DNA from: Copromyces sp. CBS 386.78
Lineage: Eukaryota > Ascomycota > Sordariomycetes > Sordariales > Sordariaceae
Assembly: GCA_030685235.1 (NCBI GenBank)
Contig: MU839081.1
Coordinates: forward strand, 620,001 to 684,000
DNA: 64,000 nucleotides
Direction of reading: 5' to 3'
In this document: in pieces, positions 22,203 through 33,356 of the stretch
Layout of the letters: each line of letters begins with the position of its first letter
Position numbering within the stretch: position 1 is the first letter of the stretch
The notes under the pieces: model-generated
Told to the model about the DNA's origin: nothing
What the model saw: only the letters and a program-made list of their open reading frames with translations
Database searches by the model: none
Position numbers and translations under genes: made by a program

Positions 22203-25200
22203 GATTCTAGAACTTCCCTTCATATTTTCAATAAAATTAATCATTTTTCTTCATTTCGAGTAATATCCCCAAAGGACTGTATTTAGGCTAAAAATTCTCA
22301 AATATTTATTAAAAGTTTTAGGATTGTCGATATAAAAATATAAGGAAAGAAGGGAGTTTTACGGTTACAATTAAGAAAAATCGCCTTCTACCCTAACTTT
22401 ATTACAAATCTTATATTTTTATACCTACTTCAAAAGCAAGGTTTTTATTAAAATTATAAACCACCCAATAATTACCTTTGTCGACTAAATAGTTCGATTT
22501 TCTATTTCCTTTAAAAGATCTATTATTAAATAGTTTTCGAATACTTTCCCCTCTCCTTTAACCGTACTACTTTCTTCGCTTAACGAAACTGCTTCAACTC
22601 TTATACTAATTGTCGCGTATATAAAATACCTGCTTAATTCTAGTACGAACAGTTTAATTACTACAATCTGCAAATCCTCGAATACTTTTATAATATTAAA
22701 AGCGCTAAATTTAAAGGACTAACGATTTATTAATATAACGTGTATAATATATTTAAAATCAAATAATAAATTATACGAAAACTACGTAACTGAAGTTTCG
22801 GACTAGGAGAACGTCTCGTCGTCAATTTTCTCGAATACGAATAAAAGAAAAGAAATCTTAAATATATAATACTTATTACCTATTAATAGACTAAATTCGT
22901 TTAAAATATCTATATAACGATATATATAATAAAAGCCATCGCTAAAAAACTACTCTCAATTATTAATATAATTAATTACCAATATAACGTTAAAATTAAA
23001 TATATTAAATACGATAACGAATTTAATAACTAATATATTAAAAATAAGTTAACTATTCGCTTTATTATTTTCGAACCCTCAATACCTAATACTCAAATTC
23101 AAAACGGTAATACTAAACGCTCAAGGGGTATAATTAAAAAAAAGGCGCGCGCTATAGCAAACAACTCCTATCTCCCTTATAACCTCTAACCTCAAATCGT
23201 CTTAACAATAATCTACCTTACTAACCGATCGCCCAAATATCTCTATAATTAAAAATCTTCTTATAAACGGTTTTATACCTTCGTAACCTACTGTAAAAGA
23301 GTACAAACTAATCCCCGAAAGCCTAATCTCAATTATCTATATATTTACGGTTATAAAGTCTACGCAATAATAAGAATCGCCCAGAAAAAGGAGTAGCGAC
23401 GAAAGAAACTCCAGCTAAAAATATAAATCGGCTACTTCGTCGACTATACTACCTCGTTTATATACTAAATCTAGAACCTATAGGCAAACCGTATTGTTTA
23501 TACCCGTAATATATTATTTAACGAAAGCTTAATCTATTTAAAGAACCTTAACGAAATTAAAGAAGGGCTAAGGCTAATTAACGATAAAATCTCTAATTTA
23601 TTTAATAAAATTGACTACCCACTTCAACCATCTATATAATATTTCGAACCCTTCAACGCAATTTAAAATATAGAAGACAACGGTTTTACCTAACTACTAC
23701 TATCGCTTCTCGATAACGAACTACAAATAAATAATAATAATATTATTAACCCTAAACTAATTAAACCCAACGTTCAAAGCAAAATATCCCTCAATTTTAT
23801 ACTTAAATATCTTACCCCTCCAAATATATTACTAACTACTCTTTCTACTAATTTTATTATTAACCTACTAAAACCTATCTCCTTCCCGTTTTTCGAACTA
23901 TAAGAAATTACCTTCAACGCTAAAAGACTTATTTAACTAATAGGCCAAAAATAAAACAAAATTATTATAAAAGTAGAAATTAATCGTTTAATTACCAAAA
24001 ATAATCGATTAAATTCTATTAAACGTTAAAATCTACCCCTAATCTTAAAAATTCACTACAATCTCAAATATTATAAATTAGGAAACTTCTTCAAACAAAT
24101 AGAAAAAACATACTTTAATAATTATAAAGAAATAAAATCGTAAATAAAAGTCAATAAAGATATCCCTCGTACCAAAGGTACCTAAATCCTTAACTATATA
24201 TAAATATACATATATAAATTCAATAAATATAACTACCTTTAGAAGGTAAAAGTTCGCCTTATAATTAAAAGGGATTAATAGCATTATTACGGAAAAAAAA
24301 CGTACGCCTCTATATTAATTAATCGTTCTTTCTAATCCATTATCGCTTACGCCACTAAATTCAACTTCGAACTTATTTAATATAATACTATAAATACCTT
24401 CGTTAACGCTTATCTCAATAAAGAAATCTATATACGTATACCCCCTAAATATCGTAAATATTATTCAATCTTCAAATTATTTAAAGCCTTCTATAGTTTA
24501 CGACGTACTCCTCTACTCTAGTAACGAGAATTTAATAATACTTTTAAAAGTATAGGTTTCCAATTATTATTCGAAAATCCGTATATTTTCAAATACGGTA
24601 AGATTCTAATCTTCTATTATATTAATAATATTATATTTACCTTCGATTAGAAATTATATAATAAAATCAATTAAATAATAAAGAATCTAGAAGAAAAATA
24701 TAAATTTATAGGAAGTAATAACTTCCAATAATTTCTAAGCATTAAAATTATTTGAAATCGAGAGGTGGGACTAATTTAATTATTTTAACAGAAATATATT
24801 TATAAAATTACTAAACTTATTAAGAATCCCTATACCTTCGCCTTCATCCTAATAAATAATAAAGAACTTCTACCCTATAATAACGTAGCTACTTTTAATA
24901 AAATATAAGATTATTAAATCGTCGTCGGATCGATAATATATACTATAATAATCACCCGAATAAATATCGCCTTTATAATTAATTGTTTAATTTATTATAA
25001 TTATAACCCCAATCCTTAATATCGCAAAATTATTAATAAAATATTATATTATTTTTAATTTTACTTAAATCTCTCTCTTTACTTTAAATCGTTATTAAAA
25101 TTTAAAATAGCTTTAAATACCTTATATGCTAATAATACCCTAAATCGGAAAAGCTTATATAATTTTATAATCAAATTATTCGGTAGTTTCGTCTACTAGG

Positions 25201-25582
25201 GTATTATTAAATAAAAAATAATATTAACCTTAATTACCGAAATAGAATTACTATCGATTTCCAACGCTATAAAGGAAACCATCGCTGTTATATGTCTATA
25301 TAAGGAAATTAAAATTCCTCTCAATTAAGAAATCCCCGTAATCGGCTATAATAATATTTAAACGATTCGTATTCTAACCGTTAAAATATTATAATTAATA
25401 ATTAAATTAAAGTATATTGATATTTATTGTTATTAATTACGGTAAGAGATTATAGAAGGAAGAATTGCAATCGAATATCTAGAAATAAAGAAAATACTAG
25501 TAAACGGCTTAATAAAGGTACTAGGACAATTAGATTATAAGAAATTCCGGGATTTAATAAGGATAGCGAACGTACCGGCTTA
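22203..25582 (+). pseudogene. Degraded copia pol polyprotein (protease-integrase-RT-RNase H)
   Basis: No open frame survives, but motifs are legible once C-to-T and G-to-A changes are allowed for. The protease site DSGAS appears as DSRTS at 22203. The end of the integrase core, of the type LWPEIV..Y.TNRSP, lies near 23175-23245. The reverse transcriptase block before YDAVNAF lies near 24350-24400, and the YxDD box is now YINN at 24618-24629. The copia-type RNase H end around HWLR, IAIEY and GQLDYKKFRDLI lies near 25425-25560. Gag would lie upstream, around 20.6-22.1 kb, but I could not assign it. Boundaries are approximate. Confidence 0.8.
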
Positions 25583-25731
25583 AAAGGAGATGAAGATTAG
25601 GAAGGAAGTTCCCGACGACGTTTTAGAAGATATTTATAGTTTAGTTAGGGAGATTGACGTGCTAGAAGAGAGAAAACTATAAATAGTTTCACTTTTATCC
25701 TATTTTGAAAAGGTCTACAAGTAAGGGGGTA

Positions 25732-25910
25732 TATCAGATTAGAGGGTAGATATCTAGGTTTCTAGCTATATTCAATCTAGGTTAGCCGCCCAGCCCCCTA
25801 GATTACTGGTTTCTGGGACCCTCTGGGATACTCCAGCACCCCCCAACCTTCTAGGCGAGTCAGTTACACACACTCTTCAATCAATCAATTCTGCACAGTC
25901 ACATCTGACA
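25732..25910 (+). repeat. 3' LTR of the copia element (179 bp)
   Basis: Carries derived T or A at LTR positions 2, 17, 25, 33, 36, 40 and 48, all at its inner end. The terminal TG has become TA. Its outer 131 bases keep the inferred ancestral state wherever the two copies differ, and it keeps the intact end ATCTGACA next to the GGATG duplication. Confidence 0.95.
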
Positions 25911-25915
25911 GGATG

Positions 25916-26496
25916 CCGTCCATTCGGAAATCGGAAGGCTGGCGGGTGCGGGTAGATTGCACAAGGTGGGGGTCTTCTGATGGGTCTCCCGGCTTCGTCC
26001 CGGACTCTTCATCCCAGGCTATCGGTCATTCCAGATGCTGTAATGGACGTGGCCTTGGAACGCCTGAGATCAAAGCTCCCAGGGCATCTTATCTCGATGT
26101 TTTCCTTTACTACAAGTGAAGTGGAGGAATGGCAAAGAACCATTCAGTTGGAAGCATGAAACCTTTGAGCTACCTAGGTAGAAGGTACATCAATCCATGT
26201 GAGGAGAGCACGATCAAGCCAGTACCGACTACTTATTCTAATGACGGGCCGCGTGCGGCGTGCCAGGTACTATACGGCCCACATGCTTGGAATGCGGGGG
26301 TGGGGCTGTTTGTTTACGTTCGGTGCTCCATCGTCCGAATGGCGATAGCGTTACTTTGGTCCCTTGAACCCCAACAACCAACAATACCAAGAGTCAAATG
26401 AACCATACAACCACCCATTTTCACATATAATCAACCTCCTCACGATTACCAAAACGAGCATTCCACACATAGCGCGTCATAAAACACACATCGACC
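25916..26496. other. Intergenic, SPC34 promoter
   Basis: About 580 bases of normal base composition between the retrotransposon and SPC34. Contains a short palindrome CTACCTAGGTAG near 26170. The small reading frames here look accidental. Confidence 0.5.
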
Positions 26497-27373
26497 ATGT
26501 CGCTCCTCCTGGCGCACTTGGAACAAATCTCCACGTCATGCGAAAGCATTGACAGCCTTCCGTAGGTCACTACCCCAAGATCTTGATCGCCTTTTTTGCC
26601 TTTAATTCGCATCCCAGTACTCTATTCTAACATCCCCGGGCACCACCTATAGTTTCCCCCCGCCCAAAATCTTCACCAACGCCCTTCTCTCCAACCACGA
26701 CATCACGTCCCTGATCCGCGACACCGAAGCCCACGAGCGCGCCCTCTTCTCCGTCCCTCCCCCTCCGCCCAAAGCCACCACCCAGGCACCCGACCCGCCA
26801 AAGCCTGCGAACCGACGACAAACCATCTTCAACGTCGCCGGCGGCGAGGTCACCACCGGCCCACCAACCAACTCGACGCGCACCAGCGGCCCGACGCGCC
26901 GTAACACTGCCGTGGCCGCCGTTCTAGGCGGCGATCTTCACGCACAAATAACGCGACGCAACCCTGGCAGTGGCGGCGGACAAGGAGGAAGCGGAGGCGA
27001 ACTCGACATCGAAGTGCTTCTGCGCGGCGCCGAGAAGCTCTGCACCGTGTACCCCCTGCCGGGCGCGCTGGAGAGGATACCGGCCCAGCGACGGAAAAAC
27101 GAGCAGTTGATGAACACGCTGGCGTACTATGAGGCTAGGGTGGCGGAGCAACAAGAGGCTTTGGACAGGTTGAACCTGGAGCGCTATGCGGAAGATGAGG
27201 AGGAAGAGGATGGGGCTGCTGGCAGAGAGAGCGCGGCTGCTGCAGACGTCATGACTGAAGAGGATCTGAGGAGGGAAGAGGAGGAGATACGCGAGCTGGA
27301 TCGAAAGAGGAGGGAGTTGCAGGCGAGGTTAAGAGCGACGGAGCGCGATCTTAATGGGTTGATGGAGTTTTGA
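26497..27373 (+). CDS. SPC34: DASH/Dam1 complex subunit Spc34, 261 aa
   Basis: Outer-kinetochore protein of the DASH ring that couples chromosomes to spindle microtubules. Two exons: 26497-26561 and 26653-27373, with a 91-nt GT-AG intron containing a TCTAAC branch site. Splicing restores MSLLLAHLEQISTSCESIDS then LPFPPPKIFTNALLSNHDIT and SLIRDTEAHERALF, the characteristic Spc34 N-terminus. The middle is a Pro/Thr-rich linker with RRQTIFNVAGG and RRNTAVAAVLGGDL. A conserved segment follows, ELDIEVLLRGAEKLCTVYPL with PGALERIPAQRRKNEQL, and the C-terminal third is a long coiled coil (residues about 180-260, LRREEEEIRELDRKRRELQA). Its 3' end faces that of the DsbA-like gene 140 bases away. Confidence 0.95.
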
Positions 27374-27513
27374 AGTGCGGTACCTGTTGAAGAGGAGCGC
27401 GATACACGCAAGAGCCGTCATCCAACACATGACTGAAAGAGGGCTTTGCGACACCGAGTTTTGCTTGTCATACATCATTACTAAGGGTTTGTCTTTGGCC
27501 AGCCACCACTTCC

Positions 27514-28292
27514 TCAACAACTCGGCCCATCAGCCGGTTTCTCGCTGACATCCAAAGTACTAGCAGTCTTGACACGCAAGAACTCTTGGACAAAAGTCTC
27601 CGGATCCTGCGCCCCGCTGAGTTCCGACTGTCCATTGATGGTAAAGTTCGGAACACCATGGATTCCCTTCCTCTGCGCCTCCGCAACCTCCCGGTCAACC
27701 TCCTCGCCACCCTTATCACCATCCAGCCAGCTCTCGACTTCGGCCCCATCCAAGCCCGCGCGCTTGCCAGCAGCAATCAACATATCCTTGGACGAGACAT
27801 CGCCGTCTTCTTCATGATGCAACTGGAACAGAGCCGCCGCAGTCTTATTCTCGAGCTCGTTGGACTTGGTCTTCGCCAGCTGAATGAGCCGATGCGCGTT
27901 GCGCGTGTTGCCGATCCGGCCGTTCAGCGAGAACTTGATGCCTTCGCCTTCGCCGATGGCCTTGAGGCGCGCATGGACCATGGCGACGCGTTCGGGGTGT
28001 CCTATCTTCTTGGCCAGATATGTTTTGGGGTCGACGCCGCCCGTCTTGGGCAGTGATGGGTCGAGATAGAAGGGGTGCCAGGTCACGGTGAAGGTGTCGT
28101 TTGCGCTGCCGGGGATGTTGGCATCCTTATAAAGTTTGATGGCGCGCTCGAGACGGGCTTTGCCGACGTAGCACTGAAATGGAAGGATTAGTGTAAGTGG
28201 TGCACATTCGCGGGAGAGAGTCAAGGTAGCAAGGCAAGCCTTACCCAGGGACAGATGATGTCGGAAACTACTTTGATCTGAAAGTGTGTCAT
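27514..28292 (-). CDS. DsbA-like thioredoxin-fold oxidoreductase (FrnE/HCCA-isomerase type), 235 aa
   Basis: Two exons: 28245-28292 and 27514-28173, across a 71-nt intron. The junction assembles the active site DIICPWCYVGK with Cys14-Pro-Trp-Cys17 from both exons. The cis-proline loop GIHGVPNFTING is present, as are GRIGNTRNAHRLIQLAK and a C-terminal SGAQDPETFVQEFLR, all typical of the FrnE branch of DsbA-like proteins. No signal peptide, so cytosolic. Likely a disulfide oxidoreductase or a glutathione-dependent isomerase relative; the CPWC pair favours redox activity, but substrate is unknown. The last exon continues about 20 residues past the thioredoxin fold and ends ...PADGPSC. Confidence 0.88.
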
Positions 28293-31002
28293 GTTGTTGG
28301 CTGGGAGAGGAAGTTGTCGGATCAAAGATACTCGATGTTTAGGTTGGAGGATTATCGTTGGGGATTATTTCAAGTCTCAACTTGTAGGCCTCGAGGTTCT
28401 GAATATGCTTAAAGCACATACAATGCCGTGCTACCCCTCCTCCTTTCCGAAATCCGGAAACCGGAGGGGTTATAAAGTTATGAGGAAGGCGAGAATCACA
28501 TCACAGTGGGCTGCTTATAAATCGACTTTGGAATGTGTATGTGCTGGGCTCTCTCTCTCTAGTCGATGAGATTCCACAAACATGAAAAACCCTTGTTAAA
28601 AAAATAGTACCATGTCTTCCATGCTGTCTTCTTCGTGTACCACAGACCGTCGTCAAGGCTCGGATCGCCTTCTGACAATGACCCTTGGTCAAATCCCATT
28701 TGCCTGTCAAGCGGGGGTGTCCCAACCTAAGAAAATCCGGGGAATGGTGTCATGGCATTCGGCGGACATACTATATGACTTATATAAGTGAAGCATTGAC
28801 TTTTGACAGATGATGTCGGCGTCCTCCTCAAGGCCTCTCAAGGGCACACAAACTCCGACATGATGGTCAAATTACCCCAGCACGTGTTCAGGTACAAGCG
28901 GCTTTTATGATCTTCGCGTTGGGTGGATGAAGCTCGGGCCAGGCTCCATTGCATTGATGAGTTCCCAGCCTTCTGGTATCTTTTCGGTCTTTTCTTTTCC
29001 GATCAGCTCTGTTGGGAGTTGAGAGTTGGGGAAAATCTCAGCTGGAGGTTGAGCTGAAAGATGGAGTTGTACGGCCTTTGAAGCATCCATGACAAAAAAA
29101 GCTGAGACCATGCCTCTATTGTTTGTGACCAAGAATGTCTCGGCTTTTTTGTCACCTTTCCAGCCTTTTTAAAGATGGACCGTGCGTCTCCAGACTCTTT
29201 AGCCGCCCGCCTGGCTGGAGTTCAGATGGAGTTCAGACGAAACGGCGCCAACCGCAGCGATTGCCCTGCCAAGAAATGGAGCTCGGTCCCCAGTCGTCGC
29301 ATCCTTCGTCATCCAGTCACTGTCCCTGGCCTGCCACTGTCCGGACAACGGGCTCTCCGCCCAAGTAAATAAAAACCGGGAGGTTGGGGAAGACTGGACG
29401 GAGACAACGGGCTGGGGAGCTGCCCTGCCCTGCCCTGCCAGATCGCTGTCCAACAAGCAAGTGAGGCCGCTCCCAGCCAGTCATCCATGGCCATCTCGAC
29501 GTTCCTGACGTTGCAAGCAATATGGGCTTCGATATACAAGCAGGACAAGCAGGTACCGGCCGCCGCCCTAAGTAGAAAGCAAGGAATTGTATGGCTGGAA
29601 GGAGGGGAACAATTTGAATTGCCAGGCTCCAGCATTTCTCATCCACTTGCAAAAGAGGAGGGTCCTAAAATAGCGAAGAATGTCACCGCCCTGGCGAAGT
29701 GGGCTGGTGGGCTGTTTAGTAGCATTTGCAGAGAATGGAACTTGTGAAGACTTGTTGCGCCCAGAAACCAGCCACCGCCTTTCCGCAACGCGAGGAGCGC
29801 GCTGAATGATGAGAGGCAGGTACGAGCATGCACTCTTGCACTCTCCAAGCAGCAAACCAGGAAGTCTCTTGTCTCACGCTTTCTCAACCCTTCCGGTCTT
29901 GTGAAGTCTTTCCAACTTTTGCAGCCTGTACCTGACCGACGTTTGGGAAACTGTACGTCACCCACTGCACCAAAGCAAGACACGATCCGTCCCTTTCTTT
30001 TCTCGATCGTGCTGCATCATTTTTGGCGTTCTATCTACAAGTCCAGTCTTTCTGACCTCCACCCGTTGTCCCTTACTAGCAGCTACAGCCTACAGCCTAC
30101 ATCTCAAGCTGTTGTACCTGGCGTTCACCGAAGCGGGGACTCCATACCCTACCTAGCTTCTATTCCAAGCAGTACGAGGAAAAAAATAACCCTTGAGTTT
30201 AGGTCCGGTCGTGGTGCCTTGCAGATTTATCCTGCAGCATTGATATACAGGGACAGAAGAGGATCCAAAGGGACGAAAGGGTCGACCTTGTGCCTGGCCC
30301 CTTGCCTGTTTCCGTTTAGGTCCATTCAGTCCGCCTGCTTCTGTTCCTGCTTTCTTGCTTTTGCATCTGGCAACACAACAACCTGAACACACAATCTTCT
30401 GCGCCTACCTGCTCCCCTCCACCAACCAACCAACCAACCAAACCACTGCGTGCGGTGCCTGTCAATCCATACATCCTCATACATACACACACCTCCTCAA
30501 CTTGTGTGTTGCGCGTTACCGCATTCCTCAGCTACGCGCCCAGACGAGACGAAACGGATTACCGACTGTTCGAACAACGCGGGAATAATTCAAGACAAGA
30601 AAACACGTGCGGAAAGAAACGAACACCTTTATGGACCCGATCGCGCATTCCAATCAGCCTACCTACCGATCTACGACTTGTACCTCACCCAGCGAGGTAG
30701 ACCAGACCGCCTTCCATTCCAACTAGCGAGACACATCGTTTTACGGCGCAACCCTTCTCCAAGTCGATCGACAACGACGAATTCGAACAAAAGTATCCAA
30801 ACGACGTATTAGCCTTGAGGGCAATCTTGTTTACCTGTCGGCCGTCGCGCAAAACTGTCCCCAACCGTCCCTCTGGCGCAAACCTCGCGGAGGGCGGGTG
30901 TGGGTACCAGGCGCGGTATCTATAACGAAGGGAAGAAGGAAGAAGGAAGGGATTCGCGATATAAGTTAAGAAAGGAAGCAGAAGCACCATACATACGACA
31001 AG
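28293..31002. other. 2.7-kb intergenic between divergent DsbA-like gene and FIG1
   Basis: Holds the promoters of both divergent genes. FIG1 may have a long leader with several upstream ATGs, since the 30.4-31.0 kb part is CA-rich and stops are frequent. A short tandem of CTGCC units lies near 29421-29442. No reading frame resembles a known protein. Confidence 0.45.
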
Positions 31003-32021
31003 ATGGCTAGCGGGTTCCAATTAGGGTGGTACCGTATGTCTTCGTCTTCCTCTCTCTCTCTCTCTTCCCCTTTCTCAGTAATGTTGTGGCCAGTGGAATG
31101 AAGCTAACACCGTGATGGACTTCCAGGGTGGCTACCGTTCCTGGGATATCACCATGTGTTGATGATTCTCATCATGATCACAATTATTCTGCTATGTAAG
31201 AGCAATTCTCTCGCTTCTTGTGGGAGAATCAAGACTAACACCCCATACACAGCGCTCCTCCTAGCAGGCTGCTCGTCCTCATCACCCCTCATCCCCGATA
31301 TCTTCCTGTTGTCGCTCTACTACGAAAACTACCAGGCCATCCCCGACACCTCGCAAGTGCACTACGATGTCCACACCGCGCTTAGCAACATTGTCGACGG
31401 CGCCCGTCTCCAAGCGCGCGTCGGCTACTTTGGCATCTGCGTTAACCCCGATGGCGGGTCGTGGCTGTGCAGCAACAATGCGACAACGCTGGCCAACGAG
31501 ATCTCGGTCGATCAGGATCCATTGAACTTGGTCTGGTTGGCTGCACAGTTCAAGGATATGATTGTTTTCCCGTATTTGATGTAAGTCACCACTTCGCCGG
31601 TCTTCTTTTTGACCCCAATATCATCAGAAATACTAACAAGATACACAGCATCATCGCAATCATCTTCGCCTTCATCTGCCTCCTCCTCCTCGCCACCTTC
31701 CCCGGCTGGCACGAAGAGGAAGACTCAGAGGGTTCCGAGCGCGAAGTCAAGCCGTTTCCCTCGAGGCCCGTCAGCCAGGTCGCCCTCGTCATCATTTTCA
31801 TCGCCACCATTTTTGTTCTCGTCTCGGTGCTATGGCAGCACACCGCGTCGGTAGCGGCATCCGTCATCGCGCAGGACTTTGGCAACGGGAGCGTCATGGC
31901 CGGTGTCGGTTCATCGGCCATGGTGCTGGGCTGGTTCAGCTTTACCTTGTTGATCATTGTCACGATTGGTTTGCTGGTTATGATATTGAGTATGAGAGTC
32001 CTGAGGGAGATCATGGCCTAA
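31003..32021 (+). CDS. FIG1: Fig1-type four-span membrane protein, 266 aa
   Basis: Claudin-superfamily membrane protein; in yeast Fig1 acts in low-affinity calcium influx and membrane fusion during mating, and fungal homologues act in sexual development. Four exons: 31003-31033, 31127-31195, 31253-31580 and 31649-32021, with introns of 93, 57 and 68 nt (CTAAC branch site in the last). The diagnostic motif G-hydrophobic-hydrophobic-G-x-C(n)C is G91-Y-F-G-I-C96 ... C106. Four hydrophobic spans are visible: about residues 19-40 (LMILIMITIILL), 150-167, 189-210 and 228-255. The segment CSSSSPLIPDIFLLSLYY after the first span is typical. The final residues VLREIMA are short and cytoplasmic. The first two exons are tiny and rest on splice signals plus the restored first span; the first intron holds a TC-rich run. 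Confidence 0.9.
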
Positions 32022-33356
32022 AACCGCGGAGGGTGGGCTGATGGATCTGGTGCTGGAAAAAAAAAAAGGGGGCGCGTCTTTTTTTCTCCGCGTTCGAATC
32101 TTCTCACATACGTACCTATATGGGAGGCTGGGCAAAGGCGCTGATAGAGAATTTTGTTTTTCTATTTCCGTGTCATGTTTTGTTGTTGGTTCTTTTTCTT
32201 TTTGTTTCTGCTTTCGCTTACTACGATACCTACAACCACCACCGCGGTTCACACACAAACACGACTCACAACACTCACACATAAACATAACACACAACAA
32301 CCTAACGTACATAAAACGACCCGAGACGAAAGAAGGAAACGATCGAATGGAATGGGACCTATGGATGGAAGGAGAAGAGGAGGTGAGGATGAAAGGTATA
32401 TAACGAGTGTATCAAATGACTGGCAATCAAGGAGGCCTTGGTTCAGGATATGTATGTATGGATGACGGACGGTTTGATCATGAGGGAATCAATGCATCAT
32501 GGATGAATTGGGTTGGCAATGGATGATGAGCTGCAAGATAGGATAGGCTTTCAGAATGAAAGAGGGTCGGATTTTTGCTGTTTTCAAGCTTCTTGGGGGT
32601 CTTACCAGGCACAGGGTCGTTGTTGAGGTCGAGATTAATGAAAGTGTGAATGAATTTGAGGTAACGACATTTGTCTCTTTTCTCTTCTACCTATTTTGTG
32701 AGTGGAAACCTCGGTCAAAAAGAAAGATAAGGCCAGAAGAGCGGCAAAGAGTTGTCTGACCAAACCTCGGGATCAAATACATAGGTACACATCTCGGGAG
32801 TTAATGCATGGAGTTACTCCTCCTTCGAAAGTTGCACATAAACAACGACAGTTGCTCCGATGGTGTTTAACTTGTTTTTCTCTTTTTTAGGTTTTCTACC
32901 ACTGACATGTATGACTGTCTTTCAGTATGTCTGCTAGCCGAAGCTCTTGAACCATGTACCGTAGGTACAATTATTTCTTCTGCGATCTCGACCCATTCCA
33001 CTCAGCTATAGACCACTCGGGCCCCCTTCCTTTCTTATCTCTCTTTCAGACAGACTTATTCGTTGACTTTGCTGTTGTAGCAAGTCTCTCCTCTTTACCA
33101 AGGCCAAAGCTAGAAACAAAAGCAAGGAGGGTATCTCGCTGTGAAAACTCCAATGGAAACAAAAGCCGGACGTACTCCTTCCTATGCATCCATGCAGCCA
33201 TCCAATTCCTGACAAAACTCCAACAAAACCAAACAAACAAAACCGAACCGTCCATCCGATGCGCAAGAACGAGCGAACGAATGGACGAACGAACCCTCCC
33301 GAGACAAGAGGGCTACCGTGACCAGAGGGGTTTCCAGAATCGTCGGGTCCCCCTCC
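32022..33356. other. Intergenic between convergent FIG1 and Lys-rich gene
   Basis: 1.3 kb holding two 3' untranslated regions, with a poly-A/poly-G run just after the FIG1 stop and several T-rich stretches. I see no gene or repeat element. Confidence 0.5.

Larger units (their letters stand above)
20399..25910 (+). mobile_element. Complete RIP-mutated Ty1/copia LTR retrotransposon (5512 bp)
   Basis: Two 179-bp LTRs bound a 5.15-kb internal region, and the whole is flanked by a 5-bp target duplication GGATG (20394-20398 and 25911-25915). The unmutated LTR ends read TGTCAGAT...ATCTGACA. The interior is extremely AT-rich with almost no TG/CA dinucleotides and stops in every frame, the mark of repeat-induced point mutation. 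Decayed protein signatures can still be read on the + strand in the order protease, integrase, reverse transcriptase, RNase H, which defines the copia superfamily. A purine run GTAAGGGGG just before the 3' LTR is the likely polypurine tract. The flanks beyond the LTRs have normal composition, so mutation did not spread out. The element is dead. Confidence 0.95.

Noticed and set aside
20578..25731. AT-rich block as a centromere-like or horizontally acquired region
   Set aside because: LTRs, target duplication and readable copia motifs explain it as one RIP-mutated retrotransposon.
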